Of a DNA stretch of 64,000 bases, positions 8,864 through 17,714 are shown piece by piece. The position numbers and the translations under genes were made by a program. Each line of letters begins with the position of its first letter. The stretch's first letter is position 1. The stretch comes from JBCCEJ01 sp039030335 (lineage in GTDB: Bacteria > Pseudomonadota > Gammaproteobacteria > HK1), in contig JBCCEJ010000017.1 of assembly GCA_039030335.1 (NCBI GenBank), forward strand, positions 11,292-75,291, given 5' to 3'. The notes beneath the pieces are model-generated. The model ran no database searches. It was not told the origin of the DNA and saw only the letters and a program-made list of their open reading frames with translations.

Positions 8864-11085
8864 CGAAGGCCACTCCTTCCGCTTCCGATCATATCGCCGG
8901 CGTCGCGCTCGGCAGCGTCTGGCTGTTCGGCATTCTGGACACGGTCGTCGGCATTGCGGCGGCCGGCTACGTTGCCGCGACCGGCCTTGCCATATACACG
9001 TTGACCCAGCTTGGCCGCCTGGCGGTCATGGGCTGGCTGGTGCTGCTCGCCGCGGGCGCCGCGTCGGTTGCGTCCTGGCTGCACGTAGCAGAGCCGGTCG
9101 CATTGTTGACCAAAGCCCTGTCGGTCGGCTGCTTCTTCATTTCGGTGTTGCTCTCGGGCGGCTTCCTGCGCGACGCGGCCGATCGTTCGTCAATGATCCT
9201 GAACGCGGGTACGGCCCTGATTCGACAGCCGCCAGCACGCCGTAACGCGGCATTGAGCTTCGGTGCGTTCGCGATGGGTTTTGTGCTGAGTTTTGGCACG
9301 TTGCAACTCCTGGGAGCGATGGTTGCGAAAGCGAACACGCTGGAATCTGCAAACGGAAATTCGGCTGTTCAGGCAACCAGGCTGAGGCGCTCGATGTTGG
9401 CGGTGCTGCGCGGGTTCTGTATGTCGACGGTGTGCAATCCGATCTCGATCGTCATGGCGCTCGCGCTGACCTACGCACCCGGCGCACAGTGGTTGCAGTT
9501 GTTGGTCATCGTCGTACCGAGCGCGATTATCCTGCTTCTGATCGGCGCGGTGCTGGATTGGGTGCAAGGGCCCCGGGTCCCACCAGCTGGCACCCGCGCG
9601 CCGTCGCTGTGGCCGGTCGCGGCCGTGGTGGGTCTCGTCGTCGCTGTCGTGACCGCGGTATTGGTGGTCGCGCGTCTGGCCGATATCCCGATTATTCGTT
9701 CGGTACTGGTCACGGTACCGTCATTCGCCTTTGCGTGGATGCTCCTGCAGCAGCGCGGCAGCATCGGCGCGGTTCTGGCCCGAGTGGAGTGGCAGGCGGT
9801 CACGCGCTATCCGACCCAGCGCGTGGAGGTGATCATTCTCGGCAGCGCGGGAATTGCCGCGACTTTCATGGCCGAAGCGCTGCCCGTCGAGCACATCGCG
9901 AGCCTGGTGCAGAGCTGGCACTTGCCGTCCGTGGTATTGCCGCTGGTGGTGTTCTGGTTTGTATTCGTTGGCGCCAACCTCGCCATGAACCCGATCCTGA
10001 CCGTTTCTATCGCCGGGGCGGTTCTACCTGCACCGTTGCTGCTCGGTGCTTCGCCGCTCTCCGTCGCCGTCGCCTATATGCTCGGTTGGGGGATCGCGAC
10101 CTGTTCCTCGCCGTTTACCTTGTCGACGCTGATCATCAGCGGCATTGCGGGCCGGCGTAGTACCGAAGTTGCCTGGCGGTGGAACAGTTTGTTCGCTCTC
10201 TCAGCAGGCATTTTGGCCAGCGCCTGGCTGGGCTGGCTGAGTGCGCAACCGGTGTCGTGGCCGGCATTCGACCGGTCGGTTGAATTCGGCCTTGCCGGTG
10301 AAGATATGCTCGTATTCGTCGGGCGCCTGCTCGCAACGGCCGCTTTGGTGATCACCGTCGCGCGAATTGCGGAGCGCGCCGGTCCGTTTTTTGCGTCCAC
10401 CATCCTGACACTGCCGCTGTTCGCCGGGCCGGCCTATTTCTTCCTGATGTATGAGGTGCCCGCGGAGTTTCTGGCGACCAGCGCGCTGGTCGCCTTCGCG
10501 GGCACAGGCGCAGTACTCGCGTTTACCGCCGGGTTCATTCAGGCGTGCCGCCGCGTTGGCCTGGTATTGTCGTTGTTCGCGGGCGCGGCCAGCTGGGTCG
10601 TTTTGGCGGCGCCGGTACAGTGGGTCGAAGCAAGCCTTTCCGCCGGCGTCGCGTTCTGCGCGGCAGGTGCCTTGATAGCCTATTTGCTGAGGCGTCCTTT
10701 CGATTTGCACGAACGCCCGCGCGCTGGCCCCGCCCGCTGGCCTTCGCTCGTGTTCAGATCGCTGGTGGCCGGGGTGGCAGTGGCTCTCGTAAGCGCGGTC
10801 GCCACCCTGCTGGGGCCGATGGTAACGGGGCTGCTGGTGACGTTTCCATTGACGCTGTCAGTCAGTGTATGGATGGCATACACGCAGTATGGGTCTGAGT
10901 TTGCGGCCGCGATGCTGGCCGCGACGCAGCGCACGTTGCCGACCTTTGCCACGTTCTGTGTGGTGTTCTCGCAGACGGTCGCCGTGCTCCCGGTGCCTTG
11001 GGGGTTTTGGGTGGCACTGCTCGCGAGTGCCCTTTGCGCGTCAGGTCTCGCCTTGTTCGCGGCGCGAACGGCGGGCGCGCGTTAG
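8809..11085 (+). CDS. Large fused polytopic membrane protein, function unknown
   Basis: 758 aa, almost entirely hydrophobic helices. The first ~490 residues resemble a transporter core: two long stretches each carry an Asn-Pro within a helix (CNPISIVMALAL; MNPILTVSIAGAV), followed by CSSPFTLSTLIISG, loosely recalling ion-transporter-superfamily hairpins. The last ~240 residues look like a separate module with an internal duplication (GPFFASTILTLPLFAGP near residue 524; GPMVTGLLVTFPLTLS near residue 668). GTG 8809 is the only standard start before the first helix and lies inside the permease gene. Its TAG stop overlaps the opposite-strand VWA gene's stop at 11082-11085. It may act with the ABC importer upstream. 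I do not recognise the family. Confidence 0.75.
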   Translation: MARDAHDRLGAPVGICALTKATPSASDHIAGVALGSVWLFGILDTVVGIAAAGYVAATGLAIYTLTQLGRLAVMGWLVLLAAGAASVASWLHVAEPVALLTKALSVGCFFISVLLSGGFLRDAADRSSMILNAGTALIRQPPARRNAALSFGAFAMGFVLSFGTLQLLGAMVAKANTLESANGNSAVQATRLRRSMLAVLRGFCMSTVCNPISIVMALALTYAPGAQWLQLLVIVVPSAIILLLIGAVLDWVQGPRVPPAGTRAPSLWPVAAVVGLVVAVVTAVLVVARLADIPIIRSVLVTVPSFAFAWMLLQQRGSIGAVLARVEWQAVTRYPTQRVEVIILGSAGIAATFMAEALPVEHIASLVQSWHLPSVVLPLVVFWFVFVGANLAMNPILTVSIAGAVLPAPLLLGASPLSVAVAYMLGWGIATCSSPFTLSTLIISGIAGRRSTEVAWRWNSLFALSAGILASAWLGWLSAQPVSWPAFDRSVEFGLAGEDMLVFVGRLLATAALVITVARIAERAGPFFASTILTLPLFAGPAYFFLMYEVPAEFLATSALVAFAGTGAVLAFTAGFIQACRRVGLVLSLFAGAASWVVLAAPVQWVEASLSAGVAFCAAGALIAYLLRRPFDLHERPRAGPARWPSLVFRSLVAGVAVALVSAVATLLGPMVTGLLVTFPLTLSVSVWMAYTQYGSEFAAAMLAATQRTLPTFATFCVVFSQTVAVLPVPWGFWVALLASALCASGLALFAARTAGAR

Positions 11086-13910
11086 CGGTCCCTCTTGCCC
11101 GTGTACAGTCGCGCGCGGCTGACCGGATCGTCGTCTTGGTAGCCGAAGCGATCCGCCAGCCGTGACAGGTGCGCTTCGCGCTGAATCCGGAGTCGGTCCA
11201 ACAGCTCGCCGTACTCCGGATCGGGCGGCACGTCCCCAGCTCCGGTGCGCGCGAGGCGGACCGCGATGAATGCGGGTATCTGCACGCGGCGGATTGCCAC
11301 CTCAGCGATCAGCAGCACCATCGCCGCGACGATCAGCGGCCACCAGACACGATCCTGTTGCGCAGATTGAGCTGGGTTGGTCGCGAGAACGACGTCGAGA
11401 TCTGCGTCCTGACCGCTGAGTACCGTGCCGCCCGTCGACTGGGCGATGCCAGCCAGCAAGTTGAGGTCAGTACTGCGAATCTGGTATTCGGCTGAGTAGG
11501 GGAGGGCTGCGCCGTGCGTCTGCGGGGCCAGCGAGATGCCTTCCGAGGGGCCTGGCTGCCCGTCGGTACGGCGCGTGCCGGTAGCGCTCAGGTTGACGTA
11601 GTAGCGCCCCGCGCCGGTGGTTCCGAACCGTGTCACGTAACGGCCGGGCGCAATTTGCTGGAGTTGGGCGCTGCTGCTGAGACCGCGCGGCCCGTTGATC
11701 GTAGCGGCGAGTTCCAGACCGTTGACGAACTGCAGGTCAAGGTCCAGCGCGTCCACGGTCAGCGTGCCACGCCCGTCATCGTGCCACGTGATCTGCGGCG
11801 TCAGACCAAAGCGGGACCGCGGTCGCATCGACCATCGCGCCAACTGCGAGGCCAGTCTCGGAAACTCTGGCCAGCTGAGCCACGCCTTGCTCCAGCGACC
11901 GTCGAGGTCGGACATGAAGGCTGCGCTGCGGCCAAGTCCATAATTCCACACCGCCAGCAACGGGTCACGGTCCGGGCCATCGAGCAAGGTCTCGGCCGCC
12001 GGTTTGGAATGCACGCGCAGGTACCCGTCAAGCCTCGGTATGTCGGTGGGCTTGAAGCCACGAAGAACCTCGCTGGTGCCTCGCACCACCGGCTGGGCGG
12101 ACCGTTCGACGACCAGGCCGCGGGACACGACCACCGTCTCGCTGGTGAAGATCCGAGGCACATTGCCCGGGTCATCCGTGAAATAGAAGCGTCCTTTTCC
12201 CAGGCGTGCGAGCCGCGCCATAAGCGGTTGGTTGGCGTCGTGTCCGAATGCCACGGTGGATACGGTCACCCGGTCCTGAGCCAGTTGCCTGGTCAGTGCA
12301 TCGAATTCGGCGCGGCCGCCGCGATCGTCGTCGCTCAAACCATCGGACAGGATGATCATGTGTTTGAGTTTGGCCTGCTGTTCGCGCATCGTGCGGTGCG
12401 CTTCGCGCATCGCGTCGAGCAGATTGGTGCCGCCACCCGCTTTGAGCTGGCGTAGGCGCTCGGCGATCGCGCGGCGGTGACCGGCCTGCGTCAGCGGTAC
12501 GATCCACTCTGCGTCATTGTCAAAGGCAAGCACGCCCAGACGGTCCAGCGGGTTCAGCACTTCGATGGCTGCAAACGCTGCGTTCTTGGCGATAGATAGC
12601 TTCTCCTGGCCGGATGCCGACGCTGACATGGATCCCGATCGGTCGATCAGAATCGAGACGATGAGACTTGGAATCTTCACCTCAGAAGGAATGTCCATGG
12701 TCACTGGCAGCAGCGCTTCGAGCGGTGTGTCCTGATAACCCCCGGCGCTGAAGCTGCGCTCGCCACCGATCGCGATGACGCCGCCCCCGGCGCTCGAGAC
12801 GTAGCGCTCCAGAAGTTCCAGTTTGGCAAGCGACAGGTCGAAACCCGAGACGTTTTGCAAAATGACCAGACTGAAGTCTGCGAGCTGGTGGAGCGAACCG
12901 GGCAACGCCGCGGGACTCAACTGCTGCACATCGAGACCCTGGGTGGTCAGTGCGGCCGCGAGTGGCGGCACGGTGGCGCCCGGTTGGGCCACGAGCGCGA
13001 TACTCGAGCGTCCATCGACACGCACGAACGCCTGATAGCGATTGTTTTCCGGTACCCGATCGTCTTTTACGTTGACTACCGCCTCGTACTCGAACAGTCC
13101 GGCTCGCGCAATCTCGTCGGCGAACTGCATCACGTTGCGTCCCGCGCGAAGTTTCACCTCAGTTTCGTAGACGAGTTCCCCGTTGCGCAGCACCGTCAGT
13201 AGTCCCGAGGTTGCCTGTTCCGCGTGCGCTTCGATGCGTACCGCAAACGGCTCGCGGGCCGCGATGCGGGCCGGGGCGCTCACCGCGGTCAGCAGTACAT
13301 CGTGCCGGGCGCCGGTGCGCATCGGGCGTACATCGATGCGCACACCGGCGCCGTTGGCAGCAGCGGCGGCAGCCATTGCGGATCCGGCCGTTTGTAGTCC
13401 GTCGCTTATCAGCACGATACGACGACTGCCGCCCGTTCCGAAGCGGCTCAGTGCCAGTTCCAATGCGCGTTGGAGATTGGAGCCGTCAGCGTCGAGATCG
13501 GTGGTGAGTTCTTCGAGCTCTAAAGTCTCGGTATCGAGCGACGCCTCGACGGCCGCCTCACGCGCGAATGCGACCACTCCGATCCGGTGCTCGCGCGATT
13601 GACGCGCGATGAGCGTGTTCGCGAAGTCCAGCGCGCGGGCCTGTTCCGTGCGATGAGTACTGTTGGAGACGTCGAGCAGCACGATGATGTCGGTCAGGCG
13701 ACTGCTTCGTTCTCCGACCGGCCCTGCCATCGCGACTATCAGCATTGCGAATGCAAGACATCGCACGGTGGCCCCAAACCATCGGCGCCGCGGGCTGAGC
13801 GTAGCCTCAGCACGCCCCCGCGCGAGTACCACCAGCGGTAACAGCAACAGCGCCCACAGCCAACCTGGTGCGGTAAAGTGACTGGCGAGATGTGCCAATG
13901 GCTCAGGCAT
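11082..13910 (-). CDS. Membrane-anchored protein with two VWA domains and a GATase-like domain
   Basis: About 942 aa, last gene of the MoxR/VWA operon. It has two N-terminal membrane helices, then a first von Willebrand A domain with a MIDAS motif DVSNS. A class I glutamine amidotransferase-like fold follows at about residues 305-405 (GGGVIAIGGERSFSAGGY), then a second VWA domain with MIDAS DRSGS and TDGL/SDGL turns. A C-terminal helix near residue 880 has a short tail, so most of the protein lies in the periplasm. VWA domains bind metal and partner proteins. ATG 13910 (or GTG 13916) overlaps the upstream BatA-like gene. The GATase domain probably lacks amidotransferase activity, as in the COG5426-like group; this is inferred. 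Confidence 0.85.
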   Translation of the reverse strand: MPEPLAHLASHFTAPGWLWALLLLPLVVLARGRAEATLSPRRRWFGATVRCLAFAMLIVAMAGPVGERSSRLTDIIVLLDVSNSTHRTEQARALDFANTLIARQSREHRIGVVAFAREAAVEASLDTETLELEELTTDLDADGSNLQRALELALSRFGTGGSRRIVLISDGLQTAGSAMAAAAAANGAGVRIDVRPMRTGARHDVLLTAVSAPARIAAREPFAVRIEAHAEQATSGLLTVLRNGELVYETEVKLRAGRNVMQFADEIARAGLFEYEAVVNVKDDRVPENNRYQAFVRVDGRSSIALVAQPGATVPPLAAALTTQGLDVQQLSPAALPGSLHQLADFSLVILQNVSGFDLSLAKLELLERYVSSAGGGVIAIGGERSFSAGGYQDTPLEALLPVTMDIPSEVKIPSLIVSILIDRSGSMSASASGQEKLSIAKNAAFAAIEVLNPLDRLGVLAFDNDAEWIVPLTQAGHRRAIAERLRQLKAGGGTNLLDAMREAHRTMREQQAKLKHMIILSDGLSDDDRGGRAEFDALTRQLAQDRVTVSTVAFGHDANQPLMARLARLGKGRFYFTDDPGNVPRIFTSETVVVSRGLVVERSAQPVVRGTSEVLRGFKPTDIPRLDGYLRVHSKPAAETLLDGPDRDPLLAVWNYGLGRSAAFMSDLDGRWSKAWLSWPEFPRLASQLARWSMRPRSRFGLTPQITWHDDGRGTLTVDALDLDLQFVNGLELAATINGPRGLSSSAQLQQIAPGRYVTRFGTTGAGRYYVNLSATGTRRTDGQPGPSEGISLAPQTHGAALPYSAEYQIRSTDLNLLAGIAQSTGGTVLSGQDADLDVVLATNPAQSAQQDRVWWPLIVAAMVLLIAEVAIRRVQIPAFIAVRLARTGAGDVPPDPEYGELLDRLRIQREAHLSRLADRFGYQDDDPVSRARLYTGKRDR

Positions 13911-15780
13911 GAGCACGTCCGGTCGCCCGCAGCAGCCACTCGAGGGTGAGCGCCACCAGAGCGAGCAGCGCGAGCCAGGGCCAGAGCAGTGCCGTCGCCA
14001 CGCCGGTTTGCGCCGCTTCGCTCGTCTCGCCGGAACGCAGCGATACCGTGCGCCGGCTGATATCGGACTCGGCCGCGTTCGTCAGATTCACGGCCAGCAG
14101 ATGGAACTGCTCACCTGCCTCGATTCCGTAGATGCCGGTTTTTTCAGTGTTGCGCAGGAGTACACGGCCAGCTCGTGCGGTGCCCGCGGCACGGGTGCCA
14201 TCGGGATGATGGACATAGACCGTCCCTTCGCTGATGGCGACGTTGACGGCCACCTCGGCGCCGGCCGGCGCTGACGCAATGTCGGTCACTTCCGGTACGC
14301 CGGCGAGCCATCGCAGGCTGCGCTCGAGCAGTAGGGGGTATGCCGCACGCTGCGGCAGGCTCGAGCGAACCGGGTCGAAGCCCAGCACCACCGCCCGGAC
14401 ATCAGATGTCAGTACGGTCCATGCCACCGGGCCAGCGGCGGTGCGCACCAGCGGCTGCATGACCGCGCTCGGGTCGCGGCGCGCGCTCGGGCGCAGCACA
14501 CGGGCGCGCCCCAGCTCGGTGCCGGTGAGCGCGAGCCCATCGATCAGAGCGCTGCTGCCGGTCTCGGTGATCAGCTGTCGCGCGCGGTGAGGCGACGCGT
14601 CCAGCGGCAGGTTTGGAGGCACGGTATCGAACAACAGGTAGCGCCCCGACCGCAGTTCGTCGTCCGCGAACTGCGGTACGGATGAGCCGTCCACGATCGA
14701 GACGCTGAGCCGTTCAGCGCGTTGGCGCCACGTGTCGAGCTCGCGTGGCCCGAACCGTTCGAGACCGATTTCGGGTAATGCCGCCAGCGCGGCTTCGAGA
14801 AAGAAGTTCCGACTCCCGACGAGACCCACCAACAGCGGTGCGTCGACGTTGATGACGGCGTACGCGGTATTGTCGACGCTCAGCCGGTCGTCGACATCCA
14901 GCGTAGCGCGCGCTTCTCCGGCGCCGATGCTGCTGAAAGCATGGACGAGCAGGGCGTCGTCGCCCGGCGCGAGTTCGAGTGTGCGACTGATAACCTCACT
15001 CCCCGCAACGTCCAGCGTGACGTCCGTGCGGCGTTCTGCGGCGCTGAAATTGCGGACCCTTATCAGCGCCTCGAAGGTATCAGCGGCCGCGCTGGTGCGG
15101 CGCACCGCGAAGTGCGTGATGCCCAGATTGTCGTCACTACCGTCTCCGACGAGCTCGAGAGAGGTATTTGGTGTCACCGGTAGTTCGCCGGCAAATGCGC
15201 CATCCGTGACCAGGACGATACGTGCGTCCGGGCGGCCGCCCACCAGCGTGGCTGCCAGTGACAGGGCAGCGGCTGGTGCACCGGCTTCGTCGGTGACCTG
15301 AAGCGTATCCAAAACCGACCTGAGGCGTCGCCGATCGCTTTCGAAGCTCGTCAGCACGCGCGGTGTAGCGCCGCTCGCGAGCAGTAGTACGCGGCTGGTA
15401 CTCGACAGTGATTGCAGCACGTTTTCGGCGACGGCGCGGGCTGCATCGAACCGCTGGCCCCCGTCAGAGCGCGTCTGCATGCTGGCGCTGGTATCGATGA
15501 TCAAGACGACGTCTGCCTGTTCCGCTCCGCGCGTCAGCCACTGAGGTGCACTCAGGCTGAACGCGAGCGCCAGCATTGCCAACAGCAGCAACAGCAGACT
15601 CAGGTTCTTCAGCAACTGCCGGAGCCCGAGGCCGCGCTGGCGTTCGGCCAGTGCTTCGCGCCAGTAGCGCGTGGTCGACAGGACCACCCGGCGCCGGCGA
15701 GGACGCAGGCTGTAGAGATACAGCAGCAGTGGTACGGCCAGCAGAGCCACCAGGGCGAGCGGCGTCGCGAGCTCGATCAT
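13903..15780 (-). CDS. BatA-type aerotolerance family protein with VWA domain
   Basis: 625 aa. The N-terminal BatA domain has two helices (PLALVALLAVPLLLYLYSLRP and NLSLLLLLLAMLALAFSL) separated by a basic loop, then a VWA domain with MIDAS D96-T-S-A-S100. A long periplasmic beta-rich region and a C-terminal helix (LLWPWLALLALVALTLEWLL) follow. It is encoded between DUF58 and the two-VWA protein with overlapping ends (4 bp upstream, 8 bp downstream), so the proteins are probably made together as an envelope complex served by the MoxR ATPase. In related clusters these proteins support stress tolerance or protein maturation; the exact role here is unknown. Confidence 0.87.
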   Translation of the reverse strand: MIELATPLALVALLAVPLLLYLYSLRPRRRRVVLSTTRYWREALAERQRGLGLRQLLKNLSLLLLLLAMLALAFSLSAPQWLTRGAEQADVVLIIDTSASMQTRSDGGQRFDAARAVAENVLQSLSSTSRVLLLASGATPRVLTSFESDRRRLRSVLDTLQVTDEAGAPAAALSLAATLVGGRPDARIVLVTDGAFAGELPVTPNTSLELVGDGSDDNLGITHFAVRRTSAAADTFEALIRVRNFSAAERRTDVTLDVAGSEVISRTLELAPGDDALLVHAFSSIGAGEARATLDVDDRLSVDNTAYAVINVDAPLLVGLVGSRNFFLEAALAALPEIGLERFGPRELDTWRQRAERLSVSIVDGSSVPQFADDELRSGRYLLFDTVPPNLPLDASPHRARQLITETGSSALIDGLALTGTELGRARVLRPSARRDPSAVMQPLVRTAAGPVAWTVLTSDVRAVVLGFDPVRSSLPQRAAYPLLLERSLRWLAGVPEVTDIASAPAGAEVAVNVAISEGTVYVHHPDGTRAAGTARAGRVLLRNTEKTGIYGIEAGEQFHLLAVNLTNAAESDISRRTVSLRSGETSEAAQTGVATALLWPWLALLALVALTLEWLLRATGRAHA

Positions 15781-16691
15781 CGCAGGAGCTGACCTTCGCG
15801 CATGTAGCGCAAGATGACGTCTTCGAACGGTACCGCCGTCGATGCCCGGGCGTAGCCGATGCCAGCTCTACTGAGCGCTCGCTGCAGCGTTTCTAGATCT
15901 GCGGTGAAGTGCCCGAGGGCACGGTCGCGCAAGCCCTCGTCCATACTGAGCCGCAGTTCAGCGCCGGATTCGCTGTCGACCAGCAGCAGGTCACCGCTGA
16001 GCGCGGCGGTAATGTCCTCTTCGGCGAGTATGTGGAGAACGGTAACGTCGTGCCGATGTTGCCTGAGGTGACGCAAGCCGGCCAACACGTCTCCGGCATC
16101 CAGCAGATCGCTCAAAACCACGACCAGCCCCCGGCGCTGTTCGCCCTCGCAGAACTCGGTGATGCTCGGGGCCAGTTGCGTGCGGCTGGACGCTTGCAGC
16201 GCGCTCAGGAAGTCCAGTGCCCTCGGCAAGTTCCGACGTCCGCGCAGAGGTGCCAACCGGGCTGTGACATGGTCGGAAAAACCGGTGATACCAACGCGTT
16301 CGAAGCGGTTCAGTCCAACGTACGCCAGCGCCGCGGCCAGGTGCCGGCAATGATCCAGTTTGCTCGGCGTACCGAGCGCCATACTGGCGCTCGCATCGAC
16401 CAGCAGGTGCAGCGTCAGATCTTCCTCAGCGGCGAACAGTTTGACGAACAGCTGGTCGAGTCGCGAATACAGATTCCAGTCGACGTAGCGCAGGTCGTCG
16501 CCATGCTGATACGCCCGATAGTCGTAGAGTTCGATGCTGCGGCCGAGCCGCCGCGTGCGTTGTTCGCCGCGGATCTGTCCGCGCAAAATGCGCCGGGTCA
16601 TCCATTCAAGGCGTTCGAGCTTACGCAGGAACTCGGGCGTGAATTCGAACCCGCCGGCGGACGCCGCAGATGAACTCTGTTCCAGCTCCAC
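15777..16691 (-). CDS. DUF58 domain protein of the MoxR operon
   Basis: 304 aa, cytoplasmic, no membrane helix. The DUF58 hallmark YQHGDDLRYVDWNLYSR is at about residues 61-77, followed by a VWA-like half domain with DASAS near residue 97. DUF58 proteins regularly accompany MoxR ATPases and VWA proteins and are thought to bridge the ATPase to its membrane partners. ATG 16691 lies 12 bp after the moxR-type stop, and the 3' end overlaps the BatA-like gene by 4 bp. Confidence 0.9.
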   Translation of the reverse strand: MELEQSSSAASAGGFEFTPEFLRKLERLEWMTRRILRGQIRGEQRTRRLGRSIELYDYRAYQHGDDLRYVDWNLYSRLDQLFVKLFAAEEDLTLHLLVDASASMALGTPSKLDHCRHLAAALAYVGLNRFERVGITGFSDHVTARLAPLRGRRNLPRALDFLSALQASSRTQLAPSITEFCEGEQRRGLVVVLSDLLDAGDVLAGLRHLRQHRHDVTVLHILAEEDITAALSGDLLLVDSESGAELRLSMDEGLRDRALGHFTADLETLQRALSRAGIGYARASTAVPFEDVILRYMREGQLLR

Positions 16692-16703
16692 GCGACGTAC
16701 TCG

Positions 16704-17714
16704 TCAGCTGTCGCCGCGCGGTGTTGCCTCGACGATCGAGGCGACCAGCGTATTGGCGTTGACCCCCGCCGCCTCACCTTCGAAATTCAGCAAGACGCGG
16801 TGGCGGAGCGCTGGCGCCGCGACTGTCGCGATGTCATCGAACGACACGTTCAATCGCCCATCCATCAGCGCAAGAGCCTTGCCGGTCAGGATCATGCTCA
16901 GCACGCCCCGGGGTGATGCTCCGTGGCGCACGTATCGGCGGACCTCGGCCGGCGCGGTGTCGTGGTCCGGGTGGGTCGCCAGCATGATGCCGACGGCAAA
17001 ATCCCGAACGTGCCGCGCCAGCGCGATCTCGCGGGTCTGTTTTCTGAGCCCGTCGAGCTGGGCGAAATCAAAGACTTGTTCTACCGGCGCGCGTTCGGCA
17101 GCGGTCTCGCGGTCGACGATGGTGGCCAGCGCTTCGGCATTCGGAAAATCGGCGGTCAGCTTCAGCATGAAACGGTCCAGCTGCGCTTCGGGCAATGGGT
17201 AGGTGCCTTCCATTTCGATGGGGTTTTGCGTCGCGAGCACGGTGAACGCGCGGCTGAGCTGGTGTTGGTCGCGCCCGACGGTAACCTGGCGCTCCTCCAT
17301 TGCCTCGAGTAGCGCCGACTGGGTTTTGGGGGTCGCCCGATTGACTTCGTCGGCCAACAGCAGCTCCGTGAAGAGCGGCCCAGGCTGAAATTCGAACTGA
17401 CGCTGACCGGCTTCGTCCTGCATCACGATACGCGTGCCGATGATGTCTGCGGGCATCAGGTCGGGGGTGAACTGGATCCGGGCGAAAGGCAATCCGAGCG
17501 TGGCGCCAAGCACTCTGGCGAGCAGCGTCTTACCGAGGCCGGGCACACCTTCGAGCAGTACGTGTCCACCGGCGAGCACTGCTGCCAGCAGTTCGTCGAC
17601 GAGCTGATCATGCCCGATGATGTGTCGGCAGATTTCGCGCTTCAGCCGTTCCAGTGCAGGCCCGGCCTCGACGGTATCAGAAGCGCGTTCGGCGGTTGCA
17701 GGGGGTTCGTTCAA
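16704..17714 (-). CDS. MoxR-family AAA+ ATPase
   Basis: 336 aa. Walker A GVPGLGKT (residues 56-63), Walker B LLLADEVNRA followed by QSALLEAMEERQVT, sensor 1 VLATQNP and a C-terminal lid domain complete an AAA+ MoxR protein. Family members act as chaperone-like ATPases that help mature or assemble metal-binding or membrane-linked VWA proteins. It starts at an ATG overlapping the upstream gene by 4 bp. It is the motor of the seven-gene operon 22190 to 11082. The client is unknown. Confidence 0.93.
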   Translation of the reverse strand: MNEPPATAERASDTVEAGPALERLKREICRHIIGHDQLVDELLAAVLAGGHVLLEGVPGLGKTLLARVLGATLGLPFARIQFTPDLMPADIIGTRIVMQDEAGQRQFEFQPGPLFTELLLADEVNRATPKTQSALLEAMEERQVTVGRDQHQLSRAFTVLATQNPIEMEGTYPLPEAQLDRFMLKLTADFPNAEALATIVDRETAAERAPVEQVFDFAQLDGLRKQTREIALARHVRDFAVGIMLATHPDHDTAPAEVRRYVRHGASPRGVLSMILTGKALALMDGRLNVSFDDIATVAAPALRHRVLLNFEGEAAGVNANTLVASIVEATPRGDS

